From positions 1 to 39,655 of the forward strand of contig JAITVS010000279.1 in the NCBI GenBank assembly GCA_031285685.1: a DNA stretch of 39,655 nt, read 5' to 3'. Below are positions 25,657 through 32,981 of this stretch, in pieces; within the stretch, counting starts at the first letter, position 1, and every line of letters starts with the position of its first letter. The position numbers were made by a program, and so were the translations under genes. The DNA comes from Tannerella sp. Its GTDB lineage: Bacteria > Bacteroidota > Bacteroidia > Bacteroidales > Tannerellaceae. The notes beneath the pieces are model-generated. The model did no database searches. It was given only the letters and a program-made list of their open reading frames with translations, and was not told the origin of the DNA.

Positions 25657-26709
25657 ATGAAGCACATCACCATTATTGATATCGCAAATGAACTGGGAAT
25701 TTCGAAATCCACAGTTTCGCGCGCGCTGGCGGGTAAAGAAGATATAAAGGAAGAAACAAAAAAAATGGTTCTCGAAGCAGCGCAAAGAATGAAATATAAG
25801 CCTAATTTTAATGCGATCAATCTGGTCGCGAAGCGTACGAAAACGATTGGTGTGATTGTTCCTGAATTTGTGACTCCCTTTTTCCCTACTATTATTACAG
25901 GCATTCAGGATGTACTGGATAAAGAAGGTTTCCGTGTTTTAATAACCCAATCGAATGAAGACTGTCTGAACGAAAAGAAAAACATTAATTTGATGGAAGA
26001 TTACATGGTAGAAGGTATTATTATGTCTTTATGCCGGATCAACAAAAATGCTGAAGAATATAACAGATTACTGAATGACGGTATTCCCATTGTATTTTTC
26101 AACCGTACTTCTCCCAATGTAAAGACATCACGGGTGATAATTGACGATTATAATATGTCTTTCTTTCTGGTTGAACATCTTATACGTGCAGGGAAAAGAA
26201 GGATCGCGCATTTATCCGGTCCCAATGACTTATGTAGTACAATCGATCGCAAGAAAGGTTATATGGACGCACTTAAAAAGTTTAAGATTCCTTATGATAG
26301 CAGTCTTATTATAGAATCCGGCATCGACATTCCGGATGGCGAACGTGCCATAAAAGAACTTATTAATCAGGAAATTGAATTTGATGCAATATTTGGTTTC
26401 AATGATCCCGTAGCAATCGGGGCCATGAAGTTTTTGAAAAAACAAAACCTGCGTATCCCGGAAGATGTTGCCGTTGCAGGATTCTCAGGAACGACAACAT
26501 CTACTTTACTTGATCCCCCGCTTACATCAGTGGAACAACCTCTTTATGAAATGGGAAAAATTGCAGCCGAACTTATGATTGAAAAAATCAAAAATCCTTC
26601 TGCTCCTGATAGAACAATCATTTTAAATGCACAACTCAGAATAATGGAATCCACAATAAAAAAGGATAATTTTTTCAGTTCATCTTCTCCCTCCTTGTCT
26701 TGTCCCTGA
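25657..26709 (+). CDS. LacI-family transcriptional regulator
   Basis: 350 residues from the ATG at 25657. An upstream in-frame ATG at 25495 lies before the promoter and is rejected. The N-terminal HTH (ITIIDIANELGISKSTVSRALAGKEDI, about 3-29) leads into the hinge (YKPNFNAINLVAKRTKTIGVIVPEF) and a periplasmic-binding-type sensor (about 65-335) ending in TSVEQPLYEMGKIAAELMIEKI. It is divergent from the SusC/D operon, with a perfect operator palindrome between them, so it very probably represses that operon and itself until a sugar is bound. The last ~12 residues (FFSSSSPSLSCP) read into the 3' end of the convergent lipoprotein gene, an overlap of 30 bases. Confidence 0.95.
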   Translation: MKHITIIDIANELGISKSTVSRALAGKEDIKEETKKMVLEAAQRMKYKPNFNAINLVAKRTKTIGVIVPEFVTPFFPTIITGIQDVLDKEGFRVLITQSNEDCLNEKKNINLMEDYMVEGIIMSLCRINKNAEEYNRLLNDGIPIVFFNRTSPNVKTSRVIIDDYNMSFFLVEHLIRAGKRRIAHLSGPNDLCSTIDRKKGYMDALKKFKIPYDSSLIIESGIDIPDGERAIKELINQEIEFDAIFGFNDPVAIGAMKFLKKQNLRIPEDVAVAGFSGTTTSTLLDPPLTSVEQPLYEMGKIAAELMIEKIKNPSAPDRTIILNAQLRIMESTIKKDNFFSSSSPSLSCP

Positions 26710-28200
26710 AAAGTTTGTAGAAGTTGTAGTACGTTGCCGTTCCTGGGATTCGCGTTCCTGCCGCTCCCGCGTTTCGCGCTGACGTTTTTCATCGGATTCA
26801 CGTTTTTCACGTTCCTGTCTGTCACGGGTTTCTTTACGGTCACGTTCTTTACGGTCACGAGTCTCACGTTGACGCTTTTCGTCGGATTCACGTCTTTCAC
26901 GTTCCTGTCTGTCGCGAGTTTCTTTTTGTTCACGCTCTTTTTGTTCACGGGCTTCACGTTGACGCTTTTCGTCAGATTCGCGTCTTTCACGTTCCTGTCT
27001 GTCACGGGCTTCTTTTTGTTCACGTTCTTCACGTTCACGGGTCTCGCGCTGACGCTTTTCATCGGATTCGCGTCTTTCACGTTCCTGTCTGTCGCGGGTT
27101 TCTTTTTGTTCACGCTCCTGACGTTCCCGGGATTCGCGCTGACGTTTTTCGTCCGCATCGCGTCTTTCACGCTCCTGTCTGTCACGAGTTTCTTTTTGTT
27201 CGCGCTCCTGCTGTTCCTGAGTTTCACGCTGATGTTTTTCATCAGATTCACGTCTTTCACGTTCCTGTCTGTCGCGGGTTTCTTTTTGTTCACGCTCCTG
27301 ACGTTCCTGGGTTTCACGCTGACGTCTTTCGTCCGCATCGCGTCTTTCACGTTCCTGCCGTTCACGGGCTTCCCTATGTTCACGCTCCTGTGTTTCCCTA
27401 CGAGCAGCTTCATTTCTATCCCTTTGGGAAGTTCTTTCCGCTTCTGAATTTACAGGTCGTGTAATATTTGATGGTGCAGGTCGTTGGGGAGTTCTTGTAT
27501 ATTCCTGTTTCGGTGGAATGATTACCGGAGGTCTGGAGGGCAGAGGAGGTTTGTTATGTCCGGGCTTACCCGGTTTATGCGGTTTACCCGGTCTATACGA
27601 TGGCCGTAAGTGATTGTTTCCTCCAGTGGACGGATAATAATAATTTGGATAATAGTGCTCGGTTACATACCCGTTTTCGTATGGATAGGTATAATAATGA
27701 TCAAAGTAGAAATCATTGTAATAATTTACATGAAGAGGGTTATTAAAGTTATAACCGGTATAACCATCATCAGACTGGTAATCTTCGTAATATCCCGAAT
27801 ATCCATCGTCATAAAAATCTTCTTCGTAATCATCATAATTATCTTCATAATCAATATCAGAACCGGCATAATACTCCGGACTAAACGGGACCGGGACAGA
27901 TTTATAGCCTGCGTCAACTACGATATTAACAGGAGTAGCATTTAAAAGACTGTCTTTATCCTGTTTATCATAATATATAATTTCATTCGAGGATCTTTTT
28001 TCATTATCCTCTTTTTGTATATCTATTGGCAGAACAATAAGGGGCTTATTTTCCAATGAATCCGTATAAGGAGCTATAACGGAATCTTTTGTTAAAGAGA
28101 ACGTTTCATCAGGATGGGTTGGACCGCGTGTACTCTTCTTACAACTTAAAACAGAGATAAACAGAACAACGATTGATATAAATAAATTAATCCGTTTCAT
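26680..28200 (-). CDS. Lipoprotein with Tyr/Asp-rich and Arg/Glu-rich tandem-repeat regions
   Basis: 506 residues with lipobox VLSC (Cys20). Residues about 110-200 are extremely rich in Tyr, Asp and Asn; about 200-250 is a Pro/Gly/Lys stretch (PGKPHKPGKPGHNKPPLP). From about 270 to 480 the chain is almost pure Arg/Glu/Gln/Asp/Lys in seven 30-residue repeats (consensus start RDRQERERRESDEKRQRE), predicted as a long charged helix or coiled coil. The end is a short Thr/Ser/Gly tail. I do not recognise a function; a surface-anchored structural or adhesive role is only a guess. The gene overlaps the LacI-type gene by 30 bases at its 3' end. Repeat number may vary between strains. Confidence 0.75.
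   Translation of the reverse strand: MKRINLFISIVVLFISVLSCKKSTRGPTHPDETFSLTKDSVIAPYTDSLENKPLIVLPIDIQKEDNEKRSSNEIIYYDKQDKDSLLNATPVNIVVDAGYKSVPVPFSPEYYAGSDIDYEDNYDDYEEDFYDDGYSGYYEDYQSDDGYTGYNFNNPLHVNYYNDFYFDHYYTYPYENGYVTEHYYPNYYYPSTGGNNHLRPSYRPGKPHKPGKPGHNKPPLPSRPPVIIPPKQEYTRTPQRPAPSNITRPVNSEAERTSQRDRNEAARRETQEREHREARERQERERRDADERRQRETQERQEREQKETRDRQERERRESDEKHQRETQEQQEREQKETRDRQERERRDADEKRQRESRERQEREQKETRDRQERERRESDEKRQRETREREEREQKEARDRQERERRESDEKRQREAREQKEREQKETRDRQERERRESDEKRQRETRDRKERDRKETRDRQEREKRESDEKRQRETRERQERESQERQRTTTSTNFSGTRQGGRR
26731..27420 (-). repeat. Seven-unit 90-bp tandem repeat inside the lipoprotein gene
   Basis: The marker CGTYTTTCACGYTCCTG recurs with an exact 90-bp step at 26801, 26891, 26981, 27071, 27161, 27251 and 27341. 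Units differ by scattered substitutions but no length change, so the 30-residue protein repeat stays in phase. The array also keeps other frames open, producing long spurious frames on both strands. Confidence 0.9.
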
Positions 28201-28394
28201 ACTGGTAAAGAATTAGAGATTAAACCATAATTTTCAATTCACAATCCGAAGGGCGTGTCTTTGAAAGTTTTATATCGATCGATACTATCTATATAGAAAA
28301 AGCGCTTTAAAATATCAACTTTCTGCTACTTGTTTTTATAGACTAAAAGAATTGGTGTTGGTTTAATTGACTGTCACTAATTATTGCCAGATCA

Positions 28395-28415
28395 TCCAGG
28401 GATAAATACCCTGGA
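28395..28415. terminator. Hairpin TCCAGGG/CCCTGGA
   Basis: A perfect 7-bp stem with a 7-nt loop lies about 76 bases beyond the stop of the membrane-kinase fusion gene. No strong T tail follows on minus, so a termination role is uncertain. The rest of the 28201-28491 gap shows only a TATCGATCGATA palindrome (28273-28284) and no gene. Confidence 0.3.
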
Positions 28416-28491
28416 GTCGGATTGCATTTAAAGAAACAATAATATTTGCCAAGACATAGATAAGATACGGTAACAAATCGGGCACCAGCCA

Positions 28492-29850
28492 TTATCGTCC
28501 TTTAACAGCTTCAGCAATCAGTCTTACCGCTTCTTCTATTCCGATTCTGGATGTGTTGATAACAAGGTCATAGTGTGCAGCATCATTCCATTTGCGTCCG
28601 GTGTACTGCCAGTAGTGGTTTGCACGGCCCTGATTGGTTTGGCGTATTTTCTGCTCAGCCTCTTCGTAAGTTAGCTTAAATTCGTCCATTACCCGCCGAC
28701 GGGCAAATTCCATATCGGACAGGATAAACACATTAAAGCAGTTCGGACGATCTTTGAGGATATAATCAGCACACCGGCCGATGATAACGCAGGATTTTTC
28801 CTTAGAGACCTGCCGGATGATACGGCTTTGGGCGATGAAGATAGCTTCGCCTTCCGATGGATTCATTTCTGCAGGGATTTGTTTGTCCATCAGGATTAAT
28901 TCCAGTAACCCGGCAGTAGACAGCATTTGTTCGTTACGGCTCACCACCTCCGGATTAATGCCCAATTCTTTTGCCGCACAATCAATCAGCTTATGATCAT
29001 AAAATTCCATACCGAGTTTTTCCGCCAGTATTTTACCCGTCTCATGACCGCCGCTACCAAACTCGCGGGCAATCGTTATAACTAATGAGGCCGGTATACC
29101 CGCATCCGTACCTGCAATTGCCTCTTCCTTGTTGTAAGGAAAAAGATAACTGTCCAGCCAAACTGTTTTCAAGGTAAAGAAACGTACCATAATTCCTACA
29201 AAAATCATTAAGACAAGTGTTCCGACACCAACCATATTCCATTGCCAGGACCCGAAAAAAAGAAAGCAGAACATCACCCCTAACAGTACGAAACTTGTAT
29301 CTACACAGATCTTTGCTTTACTGAAATCAATACGAAAAACCCTTGCCAATGCGATGGAAAGCCCTTCGGCAGGAAGTACAAGCACATTACATTTTACTTC
29401 GCAGGTTATACCGTATGCCAGAATAGTTCCTCCTGCCAGCATTTGTATAAAACGCATTACATAACCGGCAGGCGTCGTACCCCACTGAAAAAAAACAGTC
29501 AGCAGCATAGACAAGTCTATAAAAAAACTGAACAATGTTCCGGCAACAATTTGCAGCAATTGCATTTTCGGAAATTTTTTGCGCAGCAGGATCATCTGGA
29601 TAAACACCAACAGGATATTCATACAAAACGTACATTGTCCTATAGTCCATGCCGGAACGATGAAACTCAAATTCAGCAGGTTGACTTTGACACCCGGAGC
29701 CTGACTCCAGACAAACGGAATAACGGATATAGGCGATGATCCCATATCGGAACGTAATGTCAGGGTAACGCCGAGCGATACGATAAAAAGAGAGACAATA
29801 AAGACAATATAACGCCGCAACAATGAGCCGTTCGTTTTCGTTTGATTCAT
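28492..29850 (-). CDS. YczE/YitT-like membrane protein fused to a cytidylate-kinase-like domain
   Basis: 452 residues. Positions about 10-225 carry 5-6 hydrophobic helices of the YczE/YitT (DUF6198-like) membrane family (SLFIVSLGVTLTLRSDMGSSPISVIPF). Positions about 248-452 form a soluble cytidylate-kinase-like domain. Its variant P-loop is REFGSGGHETG, followed by LGMEFYDHKLIDCAAKELGI, IIGRCADYILKDRPNCFNVFI and the RRRVMDEFKLTYEEAEQKI lid-like helix. The kinase part differs from true CMP kinases and its nucleotide substrate is unknown. The combination suggests a membrane transport or sensing domain coupled to phosphorylation. It is divergent from a LysR regulator and has its own -7 box (29876-29883). 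Confidence 0.9.
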   Translation of the reverse strand: MNQTKTNGSLLRRYIVFIVSLFIVSLGVTLTLRSDMGSSPISVIPFVWSQAPGVKVNLLNLSFIVPAWTIGQCTFCMNILLVFIQMILLRKKFPKMQLLQIVAGTLFSFFIDLSMLLTVFFQWGTTPAGYVMRFIQMLAGGTILAYGITCEVKCNVLVLPAEGLSIALARVFRIDFSKAKICVDTSFVLLGVMFCFLFFGSWQWNMVGVGTLVLMIFVGIMVRFFTLKTVWLDSYLFPYNKEEAIAGTDAGIPASLVITIAREFGSGGHETGKILAEKLGMEFYDHKLIDCAAKELGINPEVVSRNEQMLSTAGLLELILMDKQIPAEMNPSEGEAIFIAQSRIIRQVSKEKSCVIIGRCADYILKDRPNCFNVFILSDMEFARRRVMDEFKLTYEEAEQKIRQTNQGRANHYWQYTGRKWNDAAHYDLVINTSRIGIEEAVRLIAEAVKGR

Positions 29851-29875
29851 CCTTATAATTTTGAAAATCGATGTG

Positions 29876-29883
29876 CAAAATTA
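29876..29883 (-). promoter_or_regulatory. -7 promoter box of the membrane-kinase fusion gene
   Basis: TAATTTTG on the minus strand fits TAnnTTTG and lies 25 bases before the start codon. Confidence 0.5.
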
Positions 29884-30000
29884 CTTCACTCCTATTGATT
29901 GAGTTGTATTTCTGTCTGGGAAAAATACGATTATATAATAGGCAAAAACGATTTTACAGATGATTTCAGATCGTTAAACCGGATTATTCCAAATAGTTAT

Positions 30001-30008
30001 TACCTTTG
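30001..30008 (+). promoter_or_regulatory. -7 promoter box of the LysR-type regulator
   Basis: TACCTTTG lies 16 bases before the GTG at 30025. It decides the start, since the upstream in-frame ATG at 29899 would be ahead of the transcription start. Confidence 0.55.
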
Positions 30009-30024
30009 CATAAAGAATAAAACG

Positions 30025-30900
30025 GTGGAATTAAGACAGATAAAATATTTCGTAAAGGCAGCGGAATTATTAAACTTCACGGAGGCGGCAAAAGAGTGTT
30101 TTGTCGCAGAAAGTACTTTATGGCAACAAATCAAGCAGCTCGAAACCGAATTAGATGTCAGCCTGTTCAAAAGGAATAAAAGAAAGATGGAACTGACGGA
30201 TGCGGGTGCTCTCTTCCTGCCTCATGCTCAGCGTACGCTGGCAAGTTCGACTAATGCGATACAGGCGATAAAAGACTTGCAGGGTCTTCATACCGGCACA
30301 CTTATCATCGGCTGTACATTCAATCTGACGCCGATGCTGACAGGCGCCTTGCTTGCATTTTCACAAACGTATCCGGATGTCCGCATTTCTGTTGTACGTC
30401 AGTCTTCCGACGAACTGATCTCACTTTTACAACACGGCAGACTCGATATGGTTCTCTGCTTCGAAGAAAATCCTTCCGATGCAAGGATGGAAGCCTTTCC
30501 TCTTTTCAATACATCATTGTACGTAGTGATGCACCGTCTTCATCCGCTTGCTTCGGAAAAAACACTTTCTCTGAACCGGATAAAAGACTATCCCCTGGCA
30601 TTGCCGGATAAAAGCATATACATAAGAGGCATACTGGATAACTGGATTTTATCAAAAGGCGGCTCATTCACTCCCAATCTGGAATGGAACGATGCAAACC
30701 TCGCATTCAATCTGCTCAAAACGGGCCATTGGCTAACGATCCTGACCGACGTTGCCGTCAGGAATGAACCGGAATTGACCATTATACCACTTACCGGCCT
30801 GAGACCGTCGCTTAAAACCGTACTATTGTGGATGAAAGACGGTTACGAGAAAAATGCTATAAAAGAATTTGTCAGGCTTCTCCAGAATGTTACGGCATAA
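30025..30900 (+). CDS. LysR-family transcriptional regulator
   Basis: 291 residues from a GTG start giving VELRQIKYFVKAAELLNFTEAA, the canonical LysR N-terminus. The winged helix covers about 1-60 (ECFVAESTLWQQIKQLETELDVSLFKR), a linker helix runs to about 88, and a two-lobed effector-binding domain covers about 90-290 (TLIIGCTFNLTPML, LLQHGRLDMVLCFEE, LPDKSIYIRG). The length is normal. Divergence from the membrane-kinase fusion with only 174 bases between suggests it controls that gene; the effector is unknown. Confidence 0.93.
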   Translation: MELRQIKYFVKAAELLNFTEAAKECFVAESTLWQQIKQLETELDVSLFKRNKRKMELTDAGALFLPHAQRTLASSTNAIQAIKDLQGLHTGTLIIGCTFNLTPMLTGALLAFSQTYPDVRISVVRQSSDELISLLQHGRLDMVLCFEENPSDARMEAFPLFNTSLYVVMHRLHPLASEKTLSLNRIKDYPLALPDKSIYIRGILDNWILSKGGSFTPNLEWNDANLAFNLLKTGHWLTILTDVAVRNEPELTIIPLTGLRPSLKTVLLWMKDGYEKNAIKEFVRLLQNVTA

Positions 30901-30992
30901 TCCGGATGCTTGCAGATATGATTAGATTAGTGATATCATGATTGTTGCTTTCATATCTATTTATTTTTACTTTATATTTATTGAAATATGCC

Positions 30993-31004
30993 TACCGATC
31001 GGTA
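30993..31004. promoter_or_regulatory. Orphan TetR-type operator-like palindrome TACCGATCGGTA
   Basis: A perfect 12-bp palindrome. The surrounding 16 bases CCTACCGATCGGTATG match 13 of 16 with CCTACCGTTTAGTATG in the TetR gene leader (32769-32784). It lies between the 3' ends of the LysR and sigma-factor genes, where no promoter is expected. On minus, a 10-codon ATG frame (30954-30922, MKATIMISLI) follows, possibly the stub of a lost target gene. Confidence 0.45.
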
Positions 31005-31065
31005 TGTTTATATTTAAAAAAATATTCAGGATTTAAGAAGGTCATTATACAACCCTTCCATCCGC

Positions 31066-31590
31066 TTACGCAGGTGTTTGACAGCATAATGCTTCCGGGA
31101 TAAATGTATTAACGGAAATACCTGTACTTTCTGAAACGTCTTTTGCGGACAATCCGTCCAGTTCCATCAATTCAAATGCTTCTCTTTGTTCCGGGGGAAG
31201 TTCTGACAAAGCAATTTCGAGTTCCTGCCAGACAAGCGAACGCAGGTATTCCGTTTCAGGCGTCGGGTTATCATCGTTGAATAGTATTTCCGAAAACTCT
31301 TCTAAGACAGCGCCTTCGTCATCATATTGAGAAACAGGCATCTCTTCCTCCTGTTTCTTTTTTTCTTTGTTGATAATTATATTCCGTGCTACACGATACA
31401 GCCACGCGGCAACCTGTTCAATCGGATTTACCGTATTTTCAACAGTTTTAATCAATTGATAAAACACATCCTGCAAAACATCTTCGGCATCTTCCGTATT
31501 GGAAACCCTTTTACGAATGAACGATTTCAGGCGTGGCTGATACTCTCTTATAATCTTTTCAACATTCTGTTTTTCAGACTGTTCATTCAT
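31066..31590 (-). CDS. RNA polymerase ECF-type sigma factor, frameshifted in region 4
   Basis: 174 residues as read. Region 2 is intact (YQPRLKSFIRKRVSNTEDAEDVLQDVFYQLIK, AWLYRVARNIIINKEKKK), an acidic linker follows, and region 4 begins normally (LSELPPEQREAFELMELDGLSAKDVSESTGISVNT). After VNT the frame changes to FIPEALCCQTPA and stops. Skipping one base at about 31104 (or restoring two) lets the next frame continue as SRKHYAVKHLRKRMEGLYNDLLKS and stop at 31026, the usual sigma C-terminus. So the recognition helix is cut by a net +1/-2 shift, by mutation or sequencing error. The start at 31590 overlaps the upstream membrane-protein gene by 8 bases, which implies translational coupling. Confidence 0.85.
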   Translation of the reverse strand: MNEQSEKQNVEKIIREYQPRLKSFIRKRVSNTEDAEDVLQDVFYQLIKTVENTVNPIEQVAAWLYRVARNIIINKEKKKQEEEMPVSQYDDEGAVLEEFSEILFNDDNPTPETEYLRSLVWQELEIALSELPPEQREAFELMELDGLSAKDVSESTGISVNTFIPEALCCQTPA

Positions 31591-31963
31591 ATCCTCTTCC
31601 CTGCTCTTCATTTTCCTCCATATCAAAATGTTCTCCACCGAACGGATGTCCAAAACCAAATTGCCGCCTCTTACGAATAAATTCTTTACGTTGCTCGGGT
31701 GTCATCTTCATCCATTTTTTATGGATAGGATTCATACCTCCGCCATGCATTCCGTGGGCCATCATCATTCTTCCTCCGCCAAATCCCAGACGACCAAATA
31801 AGATACGTGAGAGTATAAATAAACCTGACGCCTGCCAGAAATTAATGGTTGACAAACCGAACAGACCCGGCAGCAGCAAATTCCACAACAGCATAACTAT
31901 TGCACTAAATGCCGCCAAAGCAACCAACCCCATCAAAACCATTTTAAATCCTCTTGCTTTCAT
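31583..31963 (-). CDS. Small membrane protein translationally coupled to the sigma factor
   Basis: 126 residues. Two adjacent hydrophobic segments (about 7-30 and 36-56) are followed by a Gly/Met/His-rich stretch (GFGGGRMMMAHGMHGGGMN) and a charged tail with MTPEQRKEFIRKRRQFG. The tail recalls the LTPEQ motif of Spy/CpxP-like metal- or stress-sensing proteins, but the match is short. The Met/His-rich part could bind copper or a similar metal; this is inference. The gene overlaps the sigma-factor start by 8 bases, so the two work together. The protein may be a membrane-bound sensor or anti-sigma-like partner; it does not look like a FecR-type anti-sigma factor. Confidence 0.75.
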   Translation of the reverse strand: MKARGFKMVLMGLVALAAFSAIVMLLWNLLLPGLFGLSTINFWQASGLFILSRILFGRLGFGGGRMMMAHGMHGGGMNPIHKKWMKMTPEQRKEFIRKRRQFGFGHPFGGEHFDMEENEEQGRGYE

Positions 31964-32158
31964 AACTCTTTTTCATTTTTTATGTCTTACTATTTTTTCT
32001 TGCTCCAAGCGCGCTCTATTTATACTGACAACTGAGAGGAAAAAATATTTTACGAAAAGAAGAAAGAAGTGATTTTTTTTTCAACTAGATTCAAATTCCA
32101 TACTCAATAAAAACTTTATTTGCTAATAATCAAATAATTAATATTGTGTAAAAAACAT

Positions 32159-32764
32159 CTATTCTTTATCTGCTTTTTTATTTGTTTTCAACAGGTTATA
32201 CAGATTATCCCAATCCGTCTTAATATTATTGAGGACTTCCATGCTATTCATCTGACTTAAAGATCTGTTTATCAAAATACCATCGCTCATATTCAGAAAC
32301 ATAACCGCCAATTCTTCATTTGGTACCGAAGTCTTTATCTCTTTACTTCTCTTAGCCGTTTCAACGATTTCCGACCATGCCCAAAGTTCCTTCTTCCGTT
32401 GCGCCAGATGTATCTCCTGAAAATCAGGAAGCCTCTTAGACGCCTCCGACAGAAAAACAAATAAATTCATACCGTCCTCAATATCATCAAAGTCGTCGGG
32501 CTTCTGCAAAACTTCCAGATAATGTTGATAAAACTCTTTCAGAGAATCTTTGGGGAAACTACTATAATTCGTAATGATAGCATTATTATAAAAATACTTG
32601 ACTACTTCTTCAAACAGTTCTTCTTTACTGGTGTAATAATGATAAAATGCCCCTTTCGTCAAACCTACTTCGTTGACAATATCTCTTAAAGACACTTCTT
32701 TATACGAATGCCTCATCAATAATTGTAATGCCGTTTGCAATATTTGCTTTTTCGAATCCGCCAT
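32159..32764 (-). CDS. TetR-family transcriptional regulator
   Basis: 201 residues. The N-terminal HTH (about 8-52) reads ILQTALQLLMRHSYKEVSL, then DIVNEVGLTKGAFYHYYTSKEELFEEV, the TetR signature. The C-terminal helical domain (about 60-195) is the ligand pocket and is not conserved enough to predict the effector. It is divergent from the MATE exporter gene with a 217-base gap. Its leader contains an imperfect operator-like site between the -7 box and the start codon, which suggests autoregulation; control of the exporter is likely but not shown. Confidence 0.93.
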   Translation of the reverse strand: MADSKKQILQTALQLLMRHSYKEVSLRDIVNEVGLTKGAFYHYYTSKEELFEEVVKYFYNNAIITNYSSFPKDSLKEFYQHYLEVLQKPDDFDDIEDGMNLFVFLSEASKRLPDFQEIHLAQRKKELWAWSEIVETAKRSKEIKTSVPNEELAVMFLNMSDGILINRSLSQMNSMEVLNNIKTDWDNLYNLLKTNKKADKE

Positions 32765-32768
32765 AATA

Positions 32769-32792
32769 CCTACCGTTTAGTATGCAAAGATA
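32769..32792 (-). promoter_or_regulatory. TetR-gene -7 box with overlapping operator-like site
   Basis: Minus-strand -7 box TATCTTTG (32792-32785) is followed directly by CATACTAAACGGTAGG (32784-32769), an imperfect dyad related to the palindrome at 30993-31004. It sits across the expected transcription start, 4 bases before the start codon. Confidence 0.5.
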
Positions 32793-32911
32793 ACTCTTTC
32801 TTTCAAAAAATGAACAAGAAAAAACATCTTTAACAGAATGAATATTCCGGGACCGGTAATTTCCGTAACTTTCAATTCCAGAAAAAAGATCGATCAGGCA
32901 GGTTTTCATTT

Positions 32912-32927
32912 ATTACCAATTGGTAAT
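32912..32927. promoter_or_regulatory. Operator-like palindrome ATTACCAATTGGTAAT upstream of the MATE gene
   Basis: A perfect 16-bp palindrome ending 21 bp before the -7 box TACCTTTG (32949-32956) of the MATE gene, so it covers the -33 region. It differs from the CCTACCG-type site in the TetR leader, so it may bind a different regulator, such as the Crp/Fnr-type protein encoded downstream. Confidence 0.55.
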
Positions 32928-32948
32928 TTTATTCGGAGATGAAAAACC

Positions 32949-32956
32949 TACCTTTG
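32949..32956 (+). promoter_or_regulatory. -7 promoter box of the MATE-Crp operon
   Basis: TACCTTTG lies 25 bases before the MATE start codon and matches TAnnTTTG. Confidence 0.55.
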
Positions 32957-32981
32957 CAGCCGCTTTTTAAAATAAATTGAT

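Noticed and set aside
26544..27413. 289-codon minus-strand frame rich in Lys/Asn/Val
   Set aside because: It is a shifted reading of the 90-bp repeats in the lipoprotein gene; it has no export signal or domain and runs antisense into the end of the LacI-type gene.
26731..27420. CRISPR array
   Set aside because: Repeats are 90 bp head to tail with no unique spacers and lie within an open reading frame.
26734..27447. 237-codon plus-strand frame, very rich in Phe/Leu/Thr, looking like a membrane protein
   Set aside because: It is the antisense of the Arg/Glu-rich repeat array; the hydrophobicity is a by-product of complementing those codons.
29899..30024. N-terminal extension of the LysR-type regulator from the ATG at 29899
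   Set aside because: It precedes the -7 box at 30001-30008, and the LysR family N-terminus begins at the GTG at 30025.
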